Shown here in pieces: positions 23,329 through 34,618 of a stretch of DNA of 64,000 nt. Numbering within the stretch: position 1 is the first letter of the stretch; every line of letters starts with the position of its first letter. The notes beneath the pieces are model-generated. The model worked only from the letters and a program-made list of their open reading frames with translations, had not been told where the DNA came from and made no database searches. The stretch covers positions 5,766,001-5,830,000 of the forward strand of contig CP136062.1 in the NCBI GenBank assembly GCA_032622095.1. The letters are read 5' to 3'. Source of the DNA: Siphonodentalium dalli. Taxonomy: Eukaryota > Mollusca > Scaphopoda > Gadilida > Siphonodentaliidae. Made by a program: the position numbers and the translations under genes.

Positions 23329-24189
23329 TATCTAATCAAGTCAATGTGATGTTATTTGCTAATCAAAATTTGAAAAGTAATTTGCTTCCTGTGTTGAGGT
23401 ACGAAAAACACATGGACTGGGCACATGTATTTGTTGACTATTGTTGTGAAAGATCATGTGAAAGGTCACGACATCAGGTGACAGAATTGTGGTTTGTAGG
23501 AATACAGGTCTCTCTCTCGTTGTTTGATCGCCAGTGGGGCAAGTCGACATTGACTTCAGATCTTATTTAGAACGGTTGGCCGAATCAAACTACTTCATCT
23601 GCCCGGTATCATCACATCTGCCATCATTGATAAAGACCACGGACAACGCCCCACGACTACGACGATTCTAAACGGACCACACTGAATACACTTTATACAA
23701 ACAAGAGGAATTAGGTGAGCCATCTTTCTTTTGAGTCTTGATCCCTCTTTCGCCCCATTTGTATTCAATGTCGGAAATATAACGCAATGTTCCATCCAGT
23801 TCGAACAGAAATTTAGGCAAAATTCTAACAATAGTCACCCTGCGGGGCGAGTTCAATTGAAAGTGATAAAAATTTGTGATGTGAAATATGAACACAACAA
23901 CTGAGATAAGCAGGTAACCTACATGTACTAGTACATGTATGTGCGCATATTTGTGAACTCCATTAGAACTTCTAATCTAAGCATCTGTTAGTATTATCTA
24001 TAGATACTTTTATTAGGCTATCGTTTTTCTTTCCCCAATACCACTATATGTATATGTAAAGCGATCATTTCCCGACCATCGGATCAGCTCCAGTTTGATC
24101 CGATGTCATACCACCCTTCTCTATCTCGCATACTGCGCATGTCTGTAAAAATCTAGACGATTTATTGTCCAAAAATATTTCCTTTATTA
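23329..24189. repeat. Shared copy 1 segment, end of family F repeat
   Basis: Matches 44,791-45,677. Contains 'caactgagataagcaggta' and 'gcatatttgtgaactcc', also present near 37,750 and 41,590, which define the dispersed family F. No gene. Confidence 0.55.
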
Positions 24190-25732
24190 GCTCAACTTAC
24201 TTTGGAAATTTGAGCTATTGCCAAGGGTTGGCGTCCGTGCGTGTGTGCATCCGTCAACAATTTCCTTTGGTGCGGGCTTCATGTCGTATCTATGGTCTGA
24301 TCTTTATGAAATTTGTCATGAATGTTGGCATTGACATGTAGATGGGAACGAATCATTTTGGGGTCATTCGGCCAAAAAAACATGGCCGCTGGTGGCCATC
24401 TTGGATTTAAAAATTAAATCCATTGGCGCGGGCTACAGGCCGTACTGCTTGTGTGATCATCATACAATTTGTCATGAATGTTGACATTTACATGTAGATG
24501 GGAACGAGTCATTTTAGGATCATTCGGCCATCTTGGATTTTACTCTTTTTATCACTAAAACCTTTGACACATTCTACAGACCACATCTCTGATCCGATCA
24601 TCACCAAACTTCATATGGATCATATGGGGCGACCTCTAGATGGGAACGAGTCATTTGGCAAAAAAACATGGCCACCGTCAGCCATCTTGGATTTTACTCT
24701 TGGCATCACTAAATACTTTGGCGCGGGCTACAGGTCGTATCTTTGGTCTGGTCTTTATGAAATTTGTCATGAATGTTGACATGTAGATGGGAACGAGTCA
24801 TTTTAGGATCATTCGGCCAAAAAACATGGCGCTGGTGGCCATCTTGGATTTTACTCTTTGCATCACTAAATCCTTTGACACATCCTACAGACCACATCTC
24901 TGATCCGATCATCTCCAAACTTCATATGGATCATCGGTTTGACCTCTAGATGTGAACGACTCATTTTGGGGTCATTTGGCCGAAAAACATGGCCACCGTC
25001 AGCCATCTTGGATTTTACTCTTTGCATCACTAAATACTTTCGCGCGGGCTACAGGTCGTATCTTTGGTCGGATCTTTATGAAATTTGTCATGAATGTTGA
25101 CATTGAGATGTAGATGGGAACGAGTCATTTTGGGGTCATTCGGCCAAAAAACATGGCTGCTGGTGGCCATCTTGGATTTCCAATTTGAATCCATTGGCGC
25201 GGGCTACAGGCCGTACTGTTTGTCTGATCATCATAAAAAATTTCTGAATGTTGACATTTACATGTAGATGGGAACGAGTCATTTTAGGATCATTCGGCAA
25301 AAAACATGGCGGCCGGCCCTGCAGCCATATTGGATTTTACTCTTTGCATCACTAAATACTTTGACACACCCTACATACCACATCCCTGATCTGATCATCA
25401 CTAAACTTCATATGGATCATCAGGGTGACCTCTTGATGGGAACAAGTCATTTTAGGGTCATTCGGCAAAAATATATGGCCACCAATGGCCATTTTGGATT
25501 TTACTCTTTGTATGACTAAATATTTCTACAAAATCCATTAGCATGGGTTATACATGTAGACCAAACTGTTTCTTTGATCTGTATGAAATTTGTCATGGAT
25601 GTTGACATTGACATGTAGATGACTTTTAGAATTTATTCTTTGCATCACTAAATCCTTTGGCACACCCTACATACCACATCCCTCCATTTACTGTCAACCA
25701 TTAAATTATTCCTACCTACTAGTAAGTTGAGC
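24190..25732 (+). mobile_element. Pearl-like element, locus II (copy 1)
   Basis: TA flanks (24188-24189, 25733-25734), ends GCTCAACTTACTTTG and AAGTTGAGC. Core of ~160-bp tandem units with 'gatgggaacgagtcatttt' and 'ggccatcttggattttactc'. Empty of family A, unlike its twin at 45,678. Confidence 0.75.
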
Positions 25733-25972
25733 TACAGTGTCATTGGCACTTTCATTTTTAGTTCTATTTAGTATACTGTATATGTATATGTACATGTAAA
25801 TAGTAACATTGGGGCAATTCCATGTGACTGACATAACATTCAAAGAACTTTTTCCAGATTCAATGTTACCGGTATGTTGTGAGCTACAAATCTTCATGTA
25901 ACTATAAAATCTTACTGCTACATGTACATGTATGTGTGCACTCAAATATTGTATTGTTCCGAATTTGGCATA

Positions 25973-26316
25973 CCGCTATTCTCAAAGTAATTGACCAGAA
26001 AAACGGGGTGATACCCCGGTCATGACCGCGGTGATACCGGTAATAAACGGTAGCGGTATCAAGACGGTCATGGCGGTGGAGTTACAGTATTGGGCGATAA
26101 TGACACCGCGGTCTTTTAGCGGGCACTGCATTAATTTTGTTGAATACCGCAGTGATTTTCATGGAACTCTTTGAGGGGAGGTATTTACTCACACATACTT
26201 GTTCGCGTTAACAAGCGGTATCAGTACCGCGGCATTGGAGGATACCGTGGTATAGTACCGCCATATTAACGGGGTGACACCACGTTATTGGTGGTCAATT
26301 ACTTTAAGTATAGCGG
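25973..26316 (+). mobile_element. MITE family B (copy 1 only), perfect filled/empty pair
   Basis: TA at 25971-25972 and 26317-26318. Copy 2 reads 'tttggcatatgttatg' at ~49,132-49,146 with a single TA. Internal 47-bp unit present once. Confidence 0.93.
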
Positions 26317-26387
26317 TATGTTATGATTGTTATCGTGACTGACATTACACAAACCTATCGAAGATACATGGTACTACATGTAGTAAC

Positions 26388-26864
26388 TTGATTTCAAATT
26401 TAATTTATAGATGTGAATATACATGTATATGCATTGCTGATTTGTCTTACATTACATACATGTACATGTACGTTACACTTATTAACTCTCTTCAAATTAG
26501 CATTTCAGTTAAACATAAAAAATTTGTACATAACGGTTTAGTTAATCTGACTCAAGTACAATTATTTCTACTGTGGATGGATGCATATCATTGCAACTTG
26601 CAAGGGCGAAAACAACATCGCGTGATGTGGACACGCCCTGCATGGACTATTTTCGCTATGCAGAGCGCAATAATTCTTTTGAAATTTTGTTTGTTTGGAA
26701 AATTTGTGCAAGACAATACCGTAGGATGTACTAGTACATGTAATCATCACAATACAAGTACTGGTGTAATGGTGGTATTGTGGGTAAAATTCTCACGAAA
26801 CGTGAGTGACATCAATTTCATGCCAAGTAATATACATGTTTTAACCAAATGTATGAAAATTTGA
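26388..26864 (+). pseudogene. 158-codon open frame of uncertain nature
   Basis: The central part (residues ~64-110) contains GRKQHRVMWTRPAWTIFAM, faintly like the 'W-v-R-P-g-R-T' opening of PIF/Harbinger transposases, but the conserved aromatic and acidic residues after it are missing. The N-terminal 60 residues come from tacatgta-type repeat. Copy 2 keeps only the part at 49,389-49,673 in frame because an upstream indel breaks it. Copy 0 lacks the whole segment. Most likely non-coding or a decayed transposon piece; a host gene is not supported. Confidence 0.2.
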
Positions 26865-27479
26865 ATAACAAATCACACACTTAAGCATAAACCAAGTTCG
26901 ATCTTTTATTCAATCTTAATGTAAACATGTATTTCCACTCTGTTGTTCAATATTTCTGCAACTGGATAAAAAATGAAAAAATAAAAATTCCCTAGCCACC
27001 CCCGGGACACCCACTCCCTAAATAGTTTATTGCGCGAGATTTTAATAGAACAGTGCATAATGAAGATAACGATACTATTTGAATTTATCATACACATGTA
27101 AGTGTCATTAATCAAGAAATGTGTCAACATACATGTAATCACATTTCTAGGGATAGGCAAAGTGCCAAAGTTTTTATTAACATTCATTTTCATATTATAT
27201 AGTCACATGATCTAGTCACATAATCACATTTGAGTATTCTACAGACTACATGGAACAACACATTTCAGATTATTTGATATTATTTTTTATATTTGCTAGG
27301 TGATATATTGCTTGAACCAAATTGTTTATCAAAACATGTGGAAATACAACTGTTCATCCCAGTTTGAAGAATAATGCTAAAAGCCTAATACCAAACATAA
27401 CCATGATATACATGCATGAAACCTTCTTGGGTTTCATGCATGTATCAGGGACAGGGATGTGGCATATCAGAAACAGGGA

Positions 27480-27615
27480 TGTGGCTAGATGGTCTCCGTT
27501 GGGGGGGGGTATCCACCTTGGGGAAATTCCAACTGCACCCCCCCCCCCCTTGAAATCTGAATCAGACCAAACACAAGTTTTCCATAATTTCATTTGCAGC
27601 CCCCCCCCTTGCACC
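27480..27615. repeat. Poly-G / poly-C homopolymer cluster
   Basis: Runs of 8-10 G or C at 27,501, 27,539 and 27,601 vary in length from the copy 2 counterparts (50,315-50,425), as expected of homopolymer slippage or sequencing uncertainty. Confidence 0.8.
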
Positions 27616-27988
27616 TCGGTGCTCAGGCCTAATATCCTATATACATGTATTCATAAAGCATGGTTCTACCGGTATATTCCCGGTATGAGAACATTAAGAT
27701 ATTTTAACCAAAATTGCATAAATCCTAACATCTAGTGGTCTAACTCCAGACAAATGCACACGGCTACGGGGCCAGTACGGGCAAGAGACCAGGACAAGCC
27801 GGCTGACCATGGTTGTTCGGCTCAGTGTGAGAAAATTTTGAAAACTATACAAGAAAATCACAAATCCAAGCATCTAGACTTGCCTCAACTGAAGCTTTCC
27901 TAGTGTTGGAAATTTCAAACCTCATGCTCCCCCTCAGGTTGGAAAATTCTCCAACCGATGACCATTTCAGTCCACAAGTTGGACCATA

Positions 27989-28363
27989 CCCTGCTTGACA
28001 AAACAAGTGTCCACCTAACCGCGGTGCAGTTAGCGTTGCCACCGTGGCTGAAATGCAACTACACCGTGGCTCCACCGGCTAACTACAGTTGGGCCGCGGT
28101 GTACTTGCTGTTCGGCCATGTTGTAATTGCCGCGGTGTACGTTCATTAAACTGAAAAAAGACGATACAAACCAGAAATCTAACCACGGTGTACATGCCGT
28201 TCGGCTGCGGTGTAGTTGCCTTTCGGCCGCAGTGTACTTGCTCTTGGGCCACGGTGTACTTGCCGTTCGGCCGCGGTGCTCAACTGCAGTTACAAACTCT
28301 GACACCGCGGCCGAACGGCAAATACACCGCGGTGCCAATGGACACTTGTTTTGTCCAGCGGGG
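27989..28363 (+). mobile_element. MITE family A (copy 1 only), perfect filled/empty pair
   Basis: 375 bp with TA at 27987-27988 and 28364-28365. Copy 2 has the intact empty site 'ttggaccatatgtacact' (~50,780). Ends CCCTGCTTGACAAAACAAGT and the inverse of CCCCGCTGGACAAAACAAGT. Confidence 0.95.
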
Positions 28364-28627
28364 TATGTACACTGTAGTAAAATTGTTGATTATTTTCTTA
28401 AACTAATTGGCAATTTCGCATTGGCCACAGGGGAGGGACAATGACACACCGGTCCGACCATGGTTCGGCCCGGTGTGGACAAATTTTGAAATCTGAACAA
28501 GAAAATCGCAAAATCCTTAAGCATCTAGACTATCCTCAAGCCTTCCTATAGAGTTGGAAATTTCAAACCTGACACACCCACTTAGGTTGGAAAATTTCCA
28601 ACTGATGGCAATTCCAATGACAATGTT

Positions 28628-28656
28628 AACCAAATGTATGACAATATTGTTTTCTT
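28628..28656 (+). other. 29-bp micro-inversion relative to copy 2
   Basis: This 29-bp stretch is the exact reverse complement of 51,444-51,472, while the flanks ('ccaatgacaatgtt' before, 'aaattaactagcag' after) are in the same orientation in both copies. Confidence 0.95.
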
Positions 28657-28659
28657 AAA

Positions 28660-30420
28660 TTAACTAGCAGATTTTGACTGGCCAAAGAGGAGGGACAGGG
28701 ACCCGGACACAAGCTTTCCAAGTGTTGGAAATTTCCAACCTATCACCCTCATAAGGTTGGAAAATTTCCAACTGATGACCATATCAGTCCAAAATTTTGA
28801 CCAAAAATTGGAAAATATGCAAATATTGGTCCAAAAACAATTACTTCCCCCCCCCATTATATAGTTTGAAAATAAAACTACAAGAACATTTTCAACATAT
28901 TGTTGGTGTGAAATTTCCAACTAATGTTTTGGCAGGTATGAAATTTCCAACTGTTGAAAATTTTGACCAAAGTTGGGGGGTAAGACACCACTCCCTCCCC
29001 ACCCCCCCCCCCCACCTGTCACCACGTCTCTGCTCAGAAACCATAACTGAGGAAACATGTTATAGCGTGTAATGGCAGGCTGGTAGCCACTGCCTGAAGT
29101 AATAGGCTTCGTAATAATTGGGAATAACATATGGATGGATAGCCCATCAATCTCACTTCTTTTTTGCTCACGATATCAGTGACGATAAAATCTTTGTTTT
29201 GTGATTAACATTACAAGCTGATCCACATTGACTTGGAAAACAATTTGAAATTGTTCAAGCTGGCCCGGCTGGCCTTCAATTTATATGTTAAGATTTTTAT
29301 GTTTTACGTTGTCAAAAGTCTATTTTATTCCATTATTTATTACCGGTATATCTTTATTTCCATGTCACATATGATCAAGTGTGCTTTCATATTATTTCTT
29401 ATTTTCAGCTGAGTTCTGCATAGTTATTCTTATTTTGTTGTATCAGTAGATGGAATCCTGATTAAATTTTATTTTTCCAATAGCGCAGTTTCTTGTTCTA
29501 TCAAGTTGAATTTGGGTTATTGTTGGCATTGTGCCACTGATCCAACTTCTGATAACCTCTATATATATAGTACAGCATTTCTAGTAACTATACATTGTAT
29601 ATGACCTGTTTCTGTTCAAAACACATCAAAATAAGACTCAATAACAGAAATGGAAAATAAATTTGGTACATGGAAAAAACTGCTTTTCGGACCTGAGAGA
29701 CACCCACCCACCCTATCATACCAACCTGGAATTTTTTTCGAACCCCCCCCCCACCCTAATTTGTTCACAACGTTAGCGGAAACATACTATCTGATATCCT
29801 GATATCTACATGTACATTGTAGGTTACATAGAGAATAATCACTCGATTGAACTGGTTACGTGAAATAATTCATGAGAGGCAACACAGTTGTTGAACATTA
29901 TGGACCCACGTATGTGTGTTACTGGTCGTGTGTTACACTCCTGCGATCCGGTAAACTTTTGACACTTCAGGTATTTTACTGATTGTGCGATCATTACCCG
30001 TACTTATGGTAGAATCTGTTGTTTACACACTTTTTCTGCCACGGTTTGTACTGGGGCTAATATTTATTTATAATGGCCAACATCAAGTTACTAGTAGAGG
30101 CAGGGATGTTGTACAAGCATGATTGTCTTGATTGAATTGTTCATGTCATCAGTTAAATCAAGTGATCTATTCTGTTTAGGCCAAAGAAAAAAGATTGTAT
30201 GTTTCCGGTAACGGCGCGAAAAAATTAGGGTAGGTACAGGGGGGGGGTGAAAAAAATAATTTTGGCACGTATGCCGGGGTGGGTGGGTGGTCAAAGCCAC
30301 CAACAAGCAATTTTTTCCGCAACTAAAACAAAAATTTCCTGCTTGTTTTTTAGTGTTTTGGCAATGAGTTGGGCTTCAAAACCACTTTGAATGCGAGAAA
30401 TAATGTAATTCTAACTGGTA
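28660..30420. other. Shared copy 1/2 segment, no gene; 'ttggaaatttccaac' words
   Basis: 28,540-28,970 has many GGAAATTTCC/GGAAAATTTCC palindromic words, spaced irregularly. The rest is AT-rich non-coding sequence, collinear with 51,473-53,227. Confidence 0.5.
30276..30290 (+). other. Potential G-quadruplex
   Basis: Reads GGGGTGGGTGGGTGG, with three runs of three or more G and a final GG. Conserved in copy 2 at 53,083-53,097. Part of a dispersed repeat with 'aaaaaattagggtaggtac'. Confidence 0.5.
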
Positions 30421-30768
30421 AACTGACTGCAGGCAGTTATCGTGTTTTATTTTGTTGCAAATTTTGAAATCCAAGATGGCCGCTGGCAGCCATGTTTTTT
30501 TGGTCGAAAGACCTAAAAATGACTCATTCCTATTTACATGTCCATGTTAACATCCGTGATAAATAGTATGCACAGAAATTCATATACAGCTGTTTACAGT
30601 GAATTGCCCCCGCAAATCTCTGTTTTAGTGTTAAAAGGGGGATGGGTGTAAAAAAATGGTCGGAAAAAACTGCCGAAAACGGAAACAAATTTGGCGGTGG
30701 GGTGGGTGGGTACAAAAAATGATTGAAAGGGAAAAAATGCCATACGTGCCTGAATTTTTTTTCCGACC
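30421..30768. repeat. Copy 1-specific segment with one pearl-type unit
   Basis: Contains 'caagatggccgctggcagcc' and 'atgactcattcctatttac', one isolated ~160-bp unit, followed by a G-rich dispersed repeat. Copy 2 has unrelated sequence at this position. Confidence 0.55.
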
Positions 30769-30869
30769 CCATGTGTTTTGCACACTAAAAAGGTCATCAA
30801 TATTTATGAGCATTAGTGGTAAAAACAGTAAATTTTAGAAAATTTTGACTTTTTCTCAAAATATCAATA

Positions 30870-32140
30870 CAAAGTTTAGGGTCGGCGGGTTATTTTTAGG
30901 GTCGGTCGATGTACGGAAACATAGTTTCTTTTTACTTTGGCCTTATTACTGTATACAACCGTTAGTAAGCCCATCCTCGAGGATAAACCCAGTCTCCTCG
31001 TACCGGTAGATAAGCCCAGTTTAGCCCACACCCCCATTGTTGAGCATTTGGAAGGTGAATACAATCATGTCTTTCTATCCTGTAGAATACAGGTACCCTG
31101 TAGGAGAAGATACATGTACTCAAGCACATCTGTGCTTTTTTTTTATCCCAAATGTATAGAAGCTGAACTGTCTTGTCACTGTTTCTGGCCATTATCATGT
31201 GATTTTATCTTGTTATTGATATAAATAAGACACATTATCTTTTTCAGTACCAAAATATGGTAATGATATAAAACATGATGGTATGTCAGCACCTGAAGGC
31301 TATTACTCAATGTTTGCAAAGGGGAGGGGGCCTTGTGAGTAAGCCCAGTACCTACTTTATGAGTAAATACATGTACATGCACAAGCTCGCCCCCCCCAGG
31401 CTCACTGATTGGTGTACATGTATACAGTATGTACAGTACATGTATACAGTACTAGTATGTACATGTACCCGTACCAAGGATTAGGGGTATATATAGTGAT
31501 ACATGTACATGTACCTCAGTCTGTCTTTCCTTTCGGTGTGTCATTCTGTCTATCCATAACTAAAATTTCACAACACAGCTCAAAACTGGGAATTCCAATT
31601 TCGGTTTTGTTCACACTTTTTCCCAGAGTTATGGCCCTTTACTGGACTTTGTGTAGCGTCCATAACAAACATGCTCTATATCCATGTAACTGGATTCGCA
31701 TCGCAATTTGTGATGCGTTTTCCAATTTCTGCAAAGCAATTTACAATGAAAAAAGATGTATTGGTAGGGAATGCTATACAAAATCTACTCTGACCTCTGG
31801 CTGTGGATGTCTTTATTATTGGATTTTGTTGTCTTATGTCGCAGTGATATCACAGGTTGGGGGGAAATGTTTTGTCCATTAATTATACCCCCTGCAACGC
31901 GGTTGTGGAGAAGGGGGTTTATACTCCAATCAGCTTGTCTGTGGACATAAATTTGTCTGGAGTTTTTCTCAGATGTTTTCTGATCATTTTCCGTGGAAGT
32001 TGGCACAGACATCAACAACATGAGGACCTGCGATTATGACATCTGTCAGACTTTTTATGGTGGCGTTACATCCCCATTTTTCGAATTAGAAAATCTTTAC
32101 AAAATGTATAATTTTGTCCGAGCTTTTATTCCTACATTTT
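30870..32140. repeat. Shared dispersed-repeat block, no gene
   Basis: Matches 54,690-55,967 and, inverted, 8,455-9,560. Includes 'agagttatggccctttactg' and a cluster of tacatgta words at 31,365-31,515. The 157-codon frame at 31,409-31,882 is shortened by indels in copy 2, so I do not call it. Confidence 0.5.
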
Positions 32141-32142
32141 TA

Positions 32143-33909
32143 GCTCAACTTTACTTTGTAAAGTTTGAGCTATTTGCCATGGCTTGGTATCCGTCATCCG
32201 TGTGTGTGTGCGTGACTCGTCAACAATTTCCTTTAGCACTGGCTACAGGTCGTACCTTTGGTCGGATCATTATGAAATTTGTCATGCCTGTTGACATTGA
32301 CATGTAGATGGGAACGAGTCATTTTGGGGTCATTCGGAAAAAAACATGGCCGCAAGCGGCCATCTTGAATTTAAAATTTCAATCCATTAGCACAGGCTAC
32401 AAGTCGTACTGTTCGTCTGATCATCATGAAATTTGTCATCGATGTTGTAACTGGAGATGGGAACGAGTCATTTTGGGGTCGTTCGGCCAAAAAATATGGC
32501 CGCCAGCAGCCATCTTGGATTTTACTCTTTGCATGACTAAATCCTTCTGCATGGGCTACAGGTCGTAGCTTTGGTCGGATCTTCATGAAATTTGTCATCA
32601 ATGTTAATATTGACATGTAGATGGGAACAAGCCATTTTGGGGTCATTGTGCCAAAAAACAAGGCCGCCAGCGGCCATCTTGAATTTCAAATTTCAATCCA
32701 TTAGCACGGGCTACAGGTAGTACTGTTTGTCTGATCATCATGAAATTTATCATCGATGTTAATATTGACATGTAGATGGGAACGAGTCATTTTGGGGTCG
32801 TTCGGCCAAAAAACATGGCCGCCAGCAGCCATCTTGGATTTTACTCTGCATGACTAAATCCTTTGGCATGGGCTACAGGTCGTAGTACCTTTGGTTGGAT
32901 CATTATGAGATTTGTCATGGCTGTTGACATTGACATCTAGATGAGAACGAGTAATTTTTGTGTCATTCGGCAAAAAAACATGGCCGCCAGCAGCCATCTT
33001 GAATTTCAAATTTCAATCCATTAGCACGGGCTACAGGTCGTACTGTTCGTCTGATCATCATGATATTTGTCATCGATGTTAACAATGACATGTAGATGGG
33101 AACGAGTCATTTTGGGGTCATTGGGCCAAAAAACATGGCCGGCAGCAGCCATCTTGGATTTTACTCTTTGCATGAATAAATCCTTGGGCACGGGCTACAG
33201 GTCCTACCTTTGGTCGGATCATTATGAAATATGTCACAGCTGTTGACATTAATAAGTAGATGGGAACGAGTCATTTTGGGGCCATTCCGCAAGAAAACAT
33301 GGCCGCCAGTGGCCATCTTGGATTTAAAAATTTAATCCATTGGCACGGGCTACAGGTCATACTGTTCTTCTGATCATCATGAAATTTGTCGTGGGTGTTA
33401 ATATTGACATGTAGATGGGAACGAGTCATTTTGGGGTCTTTCGGCCAAAAAACATGTCCGCCAGTAGCCAAGTTGGATTTTACTCTTTGCATGACTAAAT
33501 ACTTTGGCACGGGCTACAGGTCGTAGCTTTGGTCGGATCATCATGAAATTAGTCATGGATGTTAACAATGACATGTAGATGGGAACGAGTCATTTTGCGG
33601 TCATTCAGCCAAAAAACATGGCCGCCAGCAGCCATCTTGGAATTTACTCTTTACATGACTAAATTCTTTGACACAGGCTACAGGTCATATGATCTTTTGT
33701 CGGATCATCATGAAATTTGTGATGGATGTCAATGACATGTAGATGGGAATTTAAGTCATTTTGTGGTCATTTGGCAAAAAAACATGGCTGCCAGCGGCCA
33801 TCTTGGATTTCACTCTTTGCATAACTAGGCCTTTCAACTTTCCACATTCCTAATCACTCCATTGACATTATGACATAACACATGAAATTATTCCCTTTCC
33901 AAGTTGAGC
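32143..33909 (+). mobile_element. Pearl-like element, locus I (copy 1), ten units in an alternating pattern
   Basis: Ends GCTCAACTTTACTTTG and AAGTTGAGC; TA on the left, TG on the right (mutated). 'gatgggaacgagtcatttt' recurs at about 32,307, 32,457, 32,619, 32,775, 32,940, 33,095, 33,258, 33,414, 33,577 and 33,742, spacing ~150-165. Units alternate between a type followed by 'ttcaatccattagcac' and a type followed by 'ttttactctttgcatgac', giving a ~320-bp higher-order dimer. Confidence 0.8.
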
Positions 33910-34354
33910 TGCAGGGTCATTGTCACTTTTATTATATTTAGCCATAGCATAGTATGATAAAGATAGTGACCACTCGTCGTCTGTCTGTGTGTCCATGGAC
34001 ATTTATGCATGGTGCGATAACTCAAACATTTTCTATCTGATCGGAATTTTACATATGAATGTCTGAGCCCAAAAGACAGATCAAGTTCGAATATGGGTTT
34101 GATGCGACTATTTTTAACTGAGTTATGGCCCTTTTTCTAAAAAATATTCACTCTATATTAAAAAACAAAACAAAATTTCTTAGATTGAATTCCTTGCTCA
34201 ATTTATCCAAAAAAAACCCCACAAAAATAATCAATAAATAAATAAATAAAAAAAAAAATATATTTTGTTTAAATAATTAAACAATTTTTTTTTCCAAAGT
34301 TACCAAAATTTTAAAAACTAACACCATTATAACTCTGCCAAGGGTACCCGAGTC

Positions 34355-34618
34355 AGCACATCAAATTTTGTTTAAATCGGAACAAAATACATGTATTGTG
34401 TTGTGTACTGGTAAATTTGTTTTGAGCGACATTAAACCCAAATCACCAATTCCATCCCATGCCTTTGGACTACTGTAGCCATTAATACATAATGGCTATA
34501 TTATTTTCTGATGTCTCTTATGCCAATGTGTAGATAAAGAAAGTTATTGTATCTAATTTAAAAACAGTTTCAACAATTCACATCACATGTAGACTAGATC
34601 ATCACTCTACAGATGGTC
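34355..34618 (+). other. 264-bp segment deleted from copy 2
   Basis: Bounded by GTC at 34352-34354 and at its own 3' end. Copy 2 reads 'gtacccgagtctgatgtt' straight across (~58,173-58,190). Copy 0 retains the segment (~6,760-7,030), so copy 2 carries a deletion with 3-bp microhomology. Confidence 0.85.

Noticed and set aside
32143-33909. Regularly spaced repeats suggesting a CRISPR array
   Set aside because: Units are ~160 bp, contiguous without unique spacers, and lie inside a TIR-bounded element in evident eukaryotic DNA.
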